A stretch of DNA of 64,000 nt from Auanema rhodensis (lineage: Eukaryota > Nematoda > Chromadorea > Rhabditida > Rhabditidae), in assembly GCA_964057225.1 (NCBI GenBank), contig OZ059896.1:15388501-15452500 (forward strand), in the 5' to 3' direction. Shown here in pieces: positions 1 to 10,988 of this stretch (position 1 is its first letter; the number at the start of each line of letters is the position of its first letter). Below the pieces are notes generated by a model. It made no database searches. It had not been told where the DNA came from and was given only the letters and a program-made list of their open reading frames with translations. The translations under genes and the position numbers were made by a program.

Positions 1-1
1 A

Positions 2-199
2 AATAGAGTCCCAATAGTATACAAGAAAATTTTAGAAAACAAGAGTCTTCCCAAAATTTTGGACGAATTCTCTCTTTACGTCTCAGCAATCTACGGTAGC
101 AAAAGTGAGATATTCATGGTGATCGCGGCAGGACCATTTGACGCTTTGATGCATTTTCTAACCTTGATGTGCGGTCGTATACTACATAACTCTTCTTAA
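2..199 (+). CDS. 3' end of an unrecognised gene (partial)
   Basis: An open frame runs from the left edge to a TAA at 197-199, about 65 codons. It has mixed hydrophobic and charged composition and ends in a hydrophobic stretch (FMVIAAGPFDALMHFLTLM) followed by CGRILHNSS. The residue mix is more protein-like than the AT-rich DNA after it. I do not recognise the family. The start and any splice sites lie partly or wholly outside the window; AG acceptors near bases 15-40 could cut the true exon shorter. The stop lies 745 bp before the pxf-1 start, on the same strand. Confidence 0.4.
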   Translation, partial: NRVPIVYKKILENKSLPKILDEFSLYVSAIYGSKSEIFMVIAAGPFDALMHFLTLMCGRILHNSS

Positions 200-944
200 G
201 ACTTTGTTTAGTTTAATAATTATATTTATTTCCATAATAATTGAAATAATCAACTCTAGTATTTGAAAAATATTTCAAATATTTTATTTCAATTTTCATA
301 ATACTAACTTTCACCAATAATTTTAACATTAAAATACAAAATAAATTATAATACTATAAATGTATTCATTCTTTATTGAAAAAATATTCTATATTCTTAA
401 CAAACTAAATATAATTCTGATTCTAATTCTCTACATTACCTTGTCACATTCCTAAATTAAATATTAATCAAAATCTCTAGCGTAAATTCATCATTTATAC
501 TCTATATTCATACAAAAGGTGTCCCGTTAAGACGTTTTTTCAAGTATTCTTAGCTTTTTAGTCGTTTCACAATTTATTTCTTCTATGGAAGAAACGTTGT
601 GTGGTAGCTATTCCTCTTTTGAATGTTTTGTTCTCCTGATTTACAAGAGGCTTTATTTTCTTCGCTATCGATCAATAACGCGCTGACCAGTTCAGCCGCC
701 ACGCTCAGTCTACACACAGTGTCTCTAAGACATCTCACTGAGAGCTCTCTGCTTTTTCATTCAGATGCGCGCAGTCCTCTCTCCATTATCTATACAGTTC
801 AGCTTTCATTGGACTTATTCTGCGATTTCTTTTGAAATTCCATTTTCTACTTTGAGCGAATTATTCGTTTTGTTCTGAATTAGATCACCTGATTCGTAGT
901 TATTCGCTGATTTTATCTATTTTTAGGATTATTTTTTTTAATAT
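200..944. other. Intergenic region, upstream of pxf-1
   Basis: AT-rich DNA with many stops in all frames; the short open frames here have no recognisable product. It should hold the pxf-1 promoter, but I see no clear TATA box. An isolated acceptor (TTTATCTATTTTTAG, ending near 926) lies about 19 bp before the pxf-1 ATG and is a plausible trans-splice site. Confidence 0.5.
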
Positions 945-3900
945 ATGGATCCGATCAATGATGCGAGGTTTTATGAATCGCTCATTAAATTACCACGTCA
1001 GAGGACCTCTGAGGTAATCTAATTTAACAGAAAAAATCCAAAATATTTTTGTACAAATTCAGGATATTCAAAATATTTATAAGCATTTGCGACAATTAGA
1101 AATGTTTACAAATTTGTATGATGGACCACTTAAAGCAATATGTGCATCTGCAAGATATGAAAGGCACGCAGCTCATCATGTTCTCTTTAGGTTTGTGAGA
1201 AATGAACTATAATGGATTTCGATTAAAACATTCGCATATACCCCTGCGCAATTTACGATTTTCGTTTTCAGAGAGGGACAAGTTGCAACCTGTTGGTATA
1301 TTTTATTATCAGGTTCAGTATTGATAGATCAGAAACTATGTATACCTTATGGATGGTTCGTTTTATTTATTTATTTTTATAACAGTTTTTAATTATTCGC
1401 ACCCCCTCTTTGCATAGAAATTAATAGTATCTTAGCTTATCATTGCTATTTCATGAAATTTATATTTTCGCTCCAATTAATCGAACTGTTTCGCTTGGGT
1501 CGTTTCCAAATTTTAGTGTTTAGAAACCCTCGTATATGATATCTGGCCTGGTTGGTTATCCATTTCTTCCCAGCGCTAATCATTTGTATATCGTCCTTTC
1601 ACTAGTCAGCCGTGACCCATTTTGATACCTTCTTGATCAACACTGATGTGATTAGTCTTCTGAATTCTAAATCTATTATCATGAATTCTGAAATATTGCA
1701 TAGTGACTCAACTTGTGAGAACTATTGTGAACAGTTTCCGGATGATTTTCTATCCCCAACCATAATTTCTATCAACGATACTGATGATTTTGAATATGTA
1801 ATCTTTAGGTACTGAGTTAAGTTCTTTGTTTTTTTAAGACAAAACTAAATTTAAATTATATATATTTTTACGTTTATTTATGTTTTTGCTTTTGTTTAGC
1901 TTTGGCAAGCGCAATCCTCTCAACCACAGAAGATCACAAGATTGTATATGTTTTCAGGAATCAGAAATGATAGTGGTAAGTCATTTTAATTATTTTATAC
2001 TTTTTATTATGTTATTTTGTATTCATTTCACAAATTATCTTTTTTCTTATCATCAGTGTTAAATTTTCAATATTTTTGTCTTATTTTTGAGTTGTGATAT
2101 TTATTTTGTTTACTTACTTTTTGAGATTTCTTTTAAGTAATTCTATTCATTCTTCACTATTCAGTTAGTTTTACTATAGAGTTTATCGTATTTCATTTTG
2201 TTCAACGCTTGTCTTTTCTTAGAACATGCAATCGCTAAGTTAATGACTCCCTTAATAGGGGAGAAGGGTTGGGGGTTCCAGCTTAAGGCATCACGCGAGC
2301 GGTTTAAGCAGCCTTACTAAAACAGCTTAGAAACGCCTAGTTTAGTCAACTGTTTGGTGTTCACAACCTTTTGATTTCTTTTTCATTCAATATCATTATT
2401 TATATTCCCATAGTAATTAGGAGTTCATGTTTTTATGAGCATATCCCTAGGCGGATTGCGGCAAATCCCATTAGTGTTCATCTATTTTTATAGTTTTTCA
2501 TTATTTAACATTACTCTCAATTCCAGATTGATTATCCTGACGTTGCTCAGAGTACTAATAGTGCACGCACATCTTCCTCAAAAAATCGTGTGTCAGTTCA
2601 TTCCCTAGATTCGGATGCATCAATAATGCCTCCACCACCTCTTCCTCCACCAAGACCTCCAAGGTTACCACCTAATAAGCGACCTACGCCACCGCCAAGG
2701 GTTTTCCCACGGTAAGTGTTTTGTAACATTAACTATTGTTATTTTCTTTTTGTTACAGAAATTATGTAAACGATTTTCCTGTTGATTTCCCATCTACTTC
2801 TGATTTTGCGATTGAGATCGATAATCACAAGAGCCAGGTGATAAACAGTCATAAATAAAATTTAATAGGTATTAAAAAACGTTCAGGTTTATTTAAACGG
2901 TCATTGTGGTGATGAAGATACTCTTGTTCGTGTAAAACACACAAGAGAGAAAAGTAATTCGATTGATAGTTCACACAGTAGTGCGGCACAAAGACGAAGA
3001 TGGGTTCGAAGGTAGAATATTTTTTTCAATTATTTTTTCATTTTTATTTTTATCTACAGTACTGCATCCTCTACTACAACCGAAGCAGAGGAATTAGGCG
3101 GCGAACCTGTGGATTCCGATGAAGATGATGATGGATCATGTCCCTCTCATGAAAGCTTTATTGACTTACGTGATTCTGTTAGGGAGTGCCTTGAAAAAGA
3201 ACCTTCTGAAAGAACTGCCGAAGATCTTGGTGTTTTACTGGTAAGAGTACATTATGCTTAGCACCACTGAACCTGTTATCTTTAGGATTTCATGCAACAT
3301 ATGTCAGCTTTCGCAGCATTGCCTATGTCTATAAGAAAGCAGTTATGTCATAAAATGGTTTTCGCTGTTGTAAATGATGCCGGTACTGTTGTAATGCACC
3401 ACAATGAAAGACTTGATGCTTGGTAAAAATGTTCATTTGTTTTCTAAATGGCATTATTCATCGTTTTAGGTCTGTTATTGTGAATGGATTAGTTGAAGTA
3501 GTAAAACCAAATGGGGAACGCGTGGAATATAAGCTTGGAGACTCCTTTGGAGCTGAGCCCGTTCCAGTTGCTCAATTTCATGTAGGAGAGATGAAGACTT
3601 TAGTGGATGACTGTGAGTTTGTTCTAGTAGAGCATAAGGTAATTCCATTTTTTAAAAAAATAATTAAATTTAACATTGAAGGATTTCTGCTATATCATGT
3701 CGACTGTATCAGAACATATTGAGAAAGATAGGGATGGCACTACAGGTGAAGTTACCGCAGAACATGAGAGAAGAACACTGGGTGGCCAAAGTGGAGCAGT
3801 TTTAATCAAAGCGAAGGTTGGAATTTTTGCTAATTTCATTACCAACTAATTTCTTTTTAGCCAGATAGATTGATTCAACATCTAGTCGAGGATCGTGATA

Positions 3901-6900
3901 AGAGTTTAGATCCACATTATGTGGAAGATTTTTTGTTAACATATCGAGTTTTTGTACAAGATCCAACTCAGATATTTGAGAAGCTTATGCTTCTTTTTGC
4001 TGATAGTCAATATCGGGATAAAGTGAATTTTCCCTTTTAATTGCTTTTATTTATGTCTTTCTTATAGGTCGCTCGTGTATTTTTATTATGGGTTAATAAT
4101 CATTTTAACGATTTCGAGACTAATGATGATATGATGAAGCTGCTGGACAGGTAATTTATAGCTTTTTCCTGTTTGTTTCTGATCGTCATGTTTCAGATTC
4201 GAAGGAGCGCTAGAACGTGATGGCATGAACAGTCAGCAAAGTTTGTTGAATATTGCTCGTTCTGTTAAAGCAAGACCACGAACTATCAGTTATAGAAGAG
4301 GCAATAAGGTAAATATGATCTTGAACAATATTTTTGTATTAGTGAATTATTTAAAGGATGAGGTTCTTAACTTTACTATGGCTGGTGGAAAAGATATGGG
4401 AGTCGGAGTTTTCATTTCGTCTGTTGCCGTTGATACTCCAGCGGAAAATGCCGGACTCAAACGTGGTGATGAAATCTTAGAACTTAATGGTCAAACTGTA
4501 AAGTTTATCACTACGTCCAGGGCTGAAGAGCTTTTAACTGTAAGAATTTTCCATTTAATAAATATTTTATTGTTATTTTCAGGGATCTCTTGCTGTAAAT
4601 ATGATTGTAAAAAGCAATATATTTGGATATAAAGAATTAGTGGAAAGAACTGAAAGAGATAACGGGCCTAAGACTCGAACAATGTCATTAGCTGGTGCTT
4701 TGAACCATTCTAGAAATAGTATTCCTTCAGTTATACCTGTAAAAGTACCACCAAGAATACCGGGTTAGATCAAGTTAATTTTACACTATTCATTATAATT
4801 TTTTAGGTAATAAAACCAGTATACTGATGGATAAGATATGGACTATTTTAAAACCTTCAAAAGACGATGATTTCACAGATGAGACTCGGAATAATTCAAC
4901 TGAGCTACGCTCTAGCAGATCTAATCCCGACATTGCATCTTTATCTCAGTACTATGGTCCTGTAAAAAGTGAATGTCCAGAGCATGCTTTGAAGATATAT
5001 AGGTATTTATACATATTTTTTAGTCCCACAGTTTTGTTCAATCTTATAGAAGCGATCAAACCTCGAAGTTCTTAGCTGTTTATAAAGAGACAACTGCTCA
5101 AAATGTTGTGCAATTAGCTCTTCAAGAATTTGGAATGACCGCTGAAGGAAGTTTAGAATGGTCGCTTTGTGAATGCACGGTTACTGAAGATGGTGTTATT
5201 AAACAACGTCGATTACCACCACAATTAGAGAACTTAGCCGAGAGAATAAGTTTAAACAGCAGGTTTGTTAACATTATGAACACAAAATATTAAATATTAT
5301 GTTTTAAGATATTATTTGAAAAATAACAACCGATCTGATCCTTTGGTTCCTGATGATTTGGCACCCGAAATTTTAAAAGATGCTCAATCAACCCTATTAA
5401 TGTTGAATGCTCATGTAAGTTCTTTTGCTGGATTACTTTGTCTTTGATTTTAATTCCTATTTTTCTATCGACAAGTGATCGCATGTAAATCAAAATTAAA
5501 ATTCAATTTATATCACTTAACATGCGCGGTTGTGGGCTCCTCGTGTTTATTGAAAAAAAAAGTTCATCGTTTTTTGTTCAAGGTTGTTGCTGCTCAACTT
5601 ACCCTTCAAGATTTTAATGTATTCTCTTCAATTGAACCAACGGAGTATATCGACAATCTTTTCCAATTAACATCAAGGTTTTGTTATTATTACTTAATTT
5701 TCCTCAATAAATATTTTCTTAGATATGGATCACCTCGACTTCAGGAATTCGAAAAACTTTTCAATCGTGAAATGTGGTGGGTCGCAACCGAAATCTGTTC
5801 GGAGCGCGGTTTACAAAAACGATCTAAACTTGTTAAAAAATTTATCAAGATTGCAAGGTAGTTATTGTTTTGTTTTGCATTGTCATTGTACGATATTTAG
5901 GCATTGCCGAGAATTAAGAAATTTTAATTCTATGTTTGCTATTATGAGTGGATTGGATAAACCCGCAGTTCGAAGGCTACACAGTACATGGGAAAGGGTA
6001 TCAGGGTATGATAAAGTTATATAATTTTGCTTGTAAACTTCATTATATATAGGAAATATTTGCGTATGTTGGAAGATATACAACAACTTGTCGATCCATC
6101 CAGGAATATGTCGAAATACAGGCAACATCTAGCAAATGTTTCACAAGATCCACCCGTATGTCTAAGCAGTTTAAGACGTAATTGTTTTTCTCATTTTCAG
6201 GTTGTGCCCATTTATCCAGTAATAAAAAAGGATTTAACTTTCACTCATGAAGGAAATCCTACATATGTTGATAAACTAGTTAACTTCGAAAAACTTCGAT
6301 TAATTGGTAAAGCTGTTCATTCTGTGACTAAGTTAAGTAGCGTTCCATACGAATTATCCAGCATGGCTGAGCGGGTGAGTAATAAAATTAAACATTTTCT
6401 TTTTATTATCTAATCATTATTTTTAGAGTGGAGGCACTATAAACGATGCTTTACTTCATATGAATAATTTTGAAAATGGTAACGTTGCTACTATGCGCAA
6501 AGGGGGTCGACCGGTTAATCAAAATAGAAAAAAGGTTTTTCAGTAATTTTTTCCTATTTATAGCTATAATTTAGATATATGAACAAGCATTAATGGTTAG
6601 GAAAGTCAAAGCTTATCTTTCGGATATGAAAGTTATCGACCATGAAACTGAATTAGACAAGCTTAGTTACGAAATAGAACCAGCCCAGCCAACTGTTCGA
6701 ACACGTAGAGCACCTAGTCCTTCACCATCCTCACTGTCTTCACAGTCAACGGGATCAACATCCACCGATCAGAGGCGAATAATGGGAGCTAAGTTTGGCG
6801 TTGAATCACCTCAAGCTGTACAAAAAATGTTTTCATTGGTATCTTCAACTAAATTTAAAGGTATAACCTTTTCTATAAAAATTTCGAATAATTTTTAAAT

Positions 6901-7679
6901 TTAGGTGTTCCATCACCATCCTCTTCGCCAGCTTCGGGACGTCTTCATCGAAATGTTCCCAGAGTTACTCCACGTCATCCTTCGACATCATCTGTTCACC
7001 GTACACCTTCTTTCAAACAAGAAGCTGTCGATCTAAATTCAGAAACTAGTTCAGTAACTAATTTCCATGGAAGAGGTTAGTATTTCTATTCCGTTGAATA
7101 TTCTTCAAAAGCAATCGGTTATATTTGGAACAAAAATATGAGCATCATATCTTTCAGACGTATTGATTTGATTCAAGACGTGAGCAGTTTAAAATAAATT
7201 CAGATCTAGGTAAAGTGCAGTTAATTTATGTTCGCTAATATACTAACTGCACGTGATTCGGGTGTGAGCATGATTTTACTAACAAAAACTTCTACTAACA
7301 CTTTCTTTTTGCAACTTTAGTGTTTGCTTCTTATTCTGCTTCATTTCAGACAAGACTCCAATGTCATCAGGATGCTCTTCGCCTAATTCATTATATCGCA
7401 AAAAAATAAAAAAGTAAGCCATTTTTGTTGGAAGTTTAGTTACGCTTTTTTCTTCAGTTCTAATTTTCAACCAAGTCGATCATCTTATCCAGCTGGTAAT
7501 GGAGGTGTTCTTCTTGGTCACCGAATTGTACCTCATTTTAAGCCATCCAATGGAGTGCCTTTAAGAGAACATACTTTAAGTGCAATTGCAGATAGTAAGT
7601 TTTCCGCTGGAACTTAACGCTTACCCTTTGTTGTGTTTCAGAAACTCTTTTATCATCTGAACAAGTGTCTCGAGTTTAG
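945..7679 (+). CDS. pxf-1: Rap guanine-nucleotide exchange factor (RAPGEF2/6, PDZ-GEF; pxf-1 orthologue)
   Basis: Membrane-associated activator of Rap GTPases, acting in cell junctions, epidermis and secretion in animals. About 30 exons join to roughly 1,340 residues in the family order: partial cyclic-nucleotide-binding-like domain (WYILLSGSVLI), Pro-rich linker (exon from 2527), second cNMP-like domain (about 3286-3815), RasGEF N-terminal domain (VEDFLLTYRVF, about 3861-4150), PDZ domain (GVGVFISSVAVDTPAENAGL, 4357-4539), Ras-association domain (about 5050-5262), and catalytic CDC25 domain (from about 5583; NFNSMFAIMSGL and VIKKDLTF). The chain ends in QVSRV, a class I PDZ-ligand tail like the one on vertebrate RAPGEF2. 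The start is the ATG that opens the family N-terminus (RFYESLIKLPRQRTSED), just after a candidate trans-splice acceptor. Exon phases agree with the vertebrate protein throughout. A second start is possible inside the intron at 1356-1899 (see findings). Confidence 0.93.
1681..1808 (+). CDS. Candidate alternative first exon of pxf-1
   Basis: Inside the intron between the exons at 1272-1355 and 1900-1975, an ATG at 1681 opens a frame of about 42 codons without stops. It runs to a donor at 1809 (CTTTAG then GTACTG). The phase left by this donor joins the exon at 1900 in frame, giving an N-terminus that enters FGKRNPLNHRR and skips the start of the first cyclic-nucleotide-like domain. It cannot be a cassette exon, because no upstream acceptor keeps the frame open. 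Whether it is transcribed cannot be seen from the DNA. Confidence 0.35.
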
Positions 7680-8315
7680 GCTTATTACGCTTCTCTCTCC
7701 AAGATACGTGTATTATTACGGCTTCGACTTTATTTGCTACATATGTGATATCTTAAATTACTCTATATATTCATATATTTTTCTATGATTTTTTAAACAT
7801 TCAGTTCTTTTTATATAATTTTCTGTATACAATAGTAACAGTTTATGAATACACGAGGTGCTCTTATTTTCTTTATCCAAACATAGCTTAAATTCACTTC
7901 TTTGTATACAATCTGTGATTTTATTTTCTATTTATGCTTATCATCACTTGTTTACTTATTTTCTGTGACATATACTAATCTCTTGCCTTGCCATATATGG
8001 CATAATAATGTGGCATAATTTTCTATAATCTCGAAATAGTTCCCAATTTTGATGATTTCTATACGGTGCTTGTCATGTTTTTCAGGTTTTTATACGATGG
8101 CATAATAGAACTTTGTTTCTATTTTTACATCATCTCATGCATGCATTTCAGTTTGTACTTAGTAACTTGCTCAAATTGTGGTTAGCATTTGATATATACC
8201 AAAGAGATATAAATATTTTATTATTCGAGTTTAGTTAGTTATATGGTTTTCTGACCTCCTTATATCATCATGACCACAAAACTCTCAATGATCCTAATAT
8301 GATTCACAGATCGAG
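7680..8315. other. Intergenic region between pxf-1 and the isochorismatase gene
   Basis: AT-rich 3' flank of pxf-1 and upstream region of the next + strand gene. GGCATAAT occurs three times around 7990-8110, with no evident role. An acceptor (ATTCACAG, ending about 8309) lies 6 bp before the next ATG and is a plausible trans-splice site. Confidence 0.5.
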
Positions 8316-10026
8316 ATGGTCGGTGTTCACAAAATTATCAGCAGACTGAATCCTACAAACAGTGTGTTGTTTGTTTGTGATTTACAGGAAAAGTTCAGGT
8401 TGAAAAGATTTAGAAAAAATGCTTAAATACAAGTTCTTAATTTGCAGTAAGACTATCAAGTATTTTCCTGAAATTATTACAACTACAAAGAGATTGGTTG
8501 ATGCTTCTCGTATTTTGGGCATGAAAACTGTTGTAACTGAGCAGTATCCTAAGGGTCTTGGTCATACTGTTTCTGAGCTCGGAATTGACTCTAACGTCAC
8601 TCCAATCTACGAGAAGACCAGAGTAAAATTTGCAAAAAATATACAAATATTCTAACTTATGATTCAGTTTTCTATGTGTCTTCCTCAAACTGATACATTA
8701 TTAAGTCAATCGAAGAGCGTCATTTTGTGCGGAATTGAAGCTCATGTATGCATTCTGCAAACAACCTATGACCTTCTGGAGAGAGGCCTTGAAGTTCATA
8801 TTGTTGTCGATGCCGTAAGCAGTCGTTCTCTTACCGATAGGTACGTTTGCAACATTCAAAACGGTGATTTCAAATAAAAAAGAACCAATTCCACGGTGAT
8901 TCAGCCCAGCTGTTCATCATTACAAAGAAAAAACCAAAAAAGGTCACGTGTCACGTGAAAGTGATAGTTAACCCCTCATTCCCCATTTTCATTGTTGAAC
9001 GCACGTGAACCGGTTACATTACTTCGAAATGTTCCTCTCGTTCCTCTTTGCCCTGTGCCTCGTTAATTCACAATTCGCTTTTTGATCCTACCTAAATAAT
9101 GTTTTCTCCGAATATTCTTTCGAATTGACCCTGATAAGGGATTTAAAACTGAGTTCGATGCCAAATCACGTGTACAAGTCGGATAAAAAAATAGCGATCC
9201 CCTTCCATTTCTAAAATTTGTTGACTCTTTGTCTGCTCTGTGGCGCCAGCATGTTCTTCACATTGTGTATCATAGCTCTCCGCTGTTTTCACGGGCCTTA
9301 AGAATTCTGAATGTCTCCTACGTTTACCACGTATTCATCTCCTCTTTTTTGTCAATTCAACCATCTTGTCCACATTATCATTTGACTATGTTAACACAAA
9401 ACGTTCTGTTTCTTGTTTTCTCTTTGTTCTTTCCATTTCTCTATTATCGAACTAAGTTTACATACCCAGTTTTTGCTATACTTTGCTCAGGTATTAGTTT
9501 TTGATTAAGCAATCTATCTCAGCTTAGGATGATGCAATGATTTTCGGCTTACTGCAGATTATCACTCATGTTTTAGAGAAAAAGAAAATATTTTCCTCTA
9601 CTAACAGTAATTAGATATTTTTTTCTCAGAAAAAGATGAAAGAATACATTTGAACGTGTTATGATTATTGTTCTTGTACACTTAGCGCTAGTTGTTTTCT
9701 CAGTTTGAAGTAGCTGTCAGCTGATTATGACCGATTCTCGTCCTAGTGACCAGCACGTCATCTGTATTTACCGAATGGATTTTTGCTCCTCAATAAGCGC
9801 TTAAAGTCAAATCTGATAATTATATCTTCCTTATATAGAAAATGCTATCTTTAATTTCAGAAAATTTGCTTTCAAGCAATTGGAGAGGGCTGGAGCCATT
9901 CTGACTACTTCGGAATGTGTGATTCTGGGACTGGTTCAAGACTCTGCTCATCCTAAGTTCCGTGAAGTTCAAAAATTAATCATGACTTCTGCTCCTGATA
10001 CCGGTCTTGTGAATGCTAAAATCTAA
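8316..10026 (+). CDS. Isochorismatase-domain hydrolase (ISOC1/2-like)
   Basis: Cysteine-hydrolase fold protein of 198 residues from four exons (8316-8398, 8448-8622, 8668-8840, 9861-10026), the usual length for animal ISOC proteins. The family triad is visible: Asp in VLFVCDLQEKF, Lys in EQYPKGLGHT and Cys in GIEAHVCILQT. The protein begins MVGVHKIISRLNPTN and ends NAKI. The physiological substrate of animal ISOC proteins is not settled, so I give no reaction. The third intron is 1,020 bp, very long for this window, and holds a cluster of E-boxes and other motifs described separately. It converges on the QSOX gene. Confidence 0.9.
8945..9172. promoter_or_regulatory. E-box / GATA / Grainyhead-type motif cluster in the isochorismatase intron
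   Basis: Four CACGTG palindromes lie at 8945-8950, 8952-8957, 9002-9007 and 9167-9172; the first two are one base apart. A GATA-type TGATAAG is at 9132-9138 and an AACCGGTT palindrome at 9008-9015, directly after the third E-box. CACGTG is the core for bHLH-zipper factors (TFEB/HLH-30, MXL, MDL types), TGATAAG suits gut GATA factors in nematodes, and AACCGGTT is the Grainyhead consensus. An intronic enhancer or alternative promoter is inferred, not shown. Confidence 0.4.
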
Positions 10027-10988
10027 ACAAGTAAAATGATGTTTCCCATTGTTTGCTCGAAAGTTGTATGCATTGGAAAGCCAGTCATTAGATGTTTTAT
10101 TGGTTATCTATTTTCCATCTAATTTAACATAAAGCATTGTAGGTAAATTGAGAATTTTATACAGGTTTATACAAAAAAACGACAAATAATTGTACAAAAA
10201 CAATAAAACCAAACTAATATGCAAGGTACCCACAAATAGGAATTCAGAAGTCCAGAACTTCATTCGTCTGGTATTAAACAACAAACATAACGGTGAGAAA
10301 TAGGTAGAGCTCAGCAAACGAGATATTAAGCTTAAAATAAATTCCAAATACATATTGCTATAGGGTAAACAAGTAAAATGAATCTGAATGAATGCAAGAA
10401 TGTAATTTAAAAGAAAAATGACAAATATGGTCATATACGAACATGGAACCTGGATTGTATTGTACAAATCAGAAAAGAGATACCCGTAAAATAGTTTCAG
10501 CCAGCCGAAAAAAATGAAGGAAATTACGAAATAGCTCGATTACGAAATAAAAAAGCTTACGGAGAGAGCAAATCGTAAAAGAAAAAGAAAAAACGGTCTA
10601 GACGTAGCTGAAACGAAATATGCAGATACTGTGTATGTGTGTGTATTTGTGCAAATCTAAGAAAGAAATGAAACTTGAACACAGTCTGGATCAGCTTGAT
10701 CATCAACATCATCTGTTTAGATATGAGTTAAAATAGAAAAAATAGTTTGTAAAGTGGTCAACTATGTGAATATGACTATATATACAACACGCAAGTGAGA
10801 AATTTAAAGAGAAAAAAATGATAAAAGAGGAGAGATCGTTTGTTCAACTAAGTACGCATGTGAATTAGAGAATATACAGTTCGAACTTAAACCTTTTTTT
10901 CTTTGAAATTTAAACTTGAACTTGAACGATTGATGACAAATCGTTTCATATACATAGTCGCCTTTTTTGGCGTTTTTGCTCTTAGAAA
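10027..10988. other. Convergent intergenic region
   Basis: About 960 bp between the stop codons of the convergent isochorismatase and QSOX genes. It should hold both 3' UTRs. It is AT-rich and includes a short imperfect GT repeat near 10630-10650. No protein-like frame or RNA gene was recognised. Confidence 0.5.

Noticed and set aside
1612-1815. In-frame cassette exon between pxf-1 exons at 1272 and 1900
   Set aside because: Every nearby acceptor leads into a stop in the phase left by the upstream donor, and the vertebrate protein aligns directly across the junction. Only use as an alternative first exon remains possible.
9229-9504. 91-codon frame inside the isochorismatase intron
   Set aside because: Phe/Ser/Leu-rich composition follows from the T-rich intron; there is no domain and no supporting splice borders.
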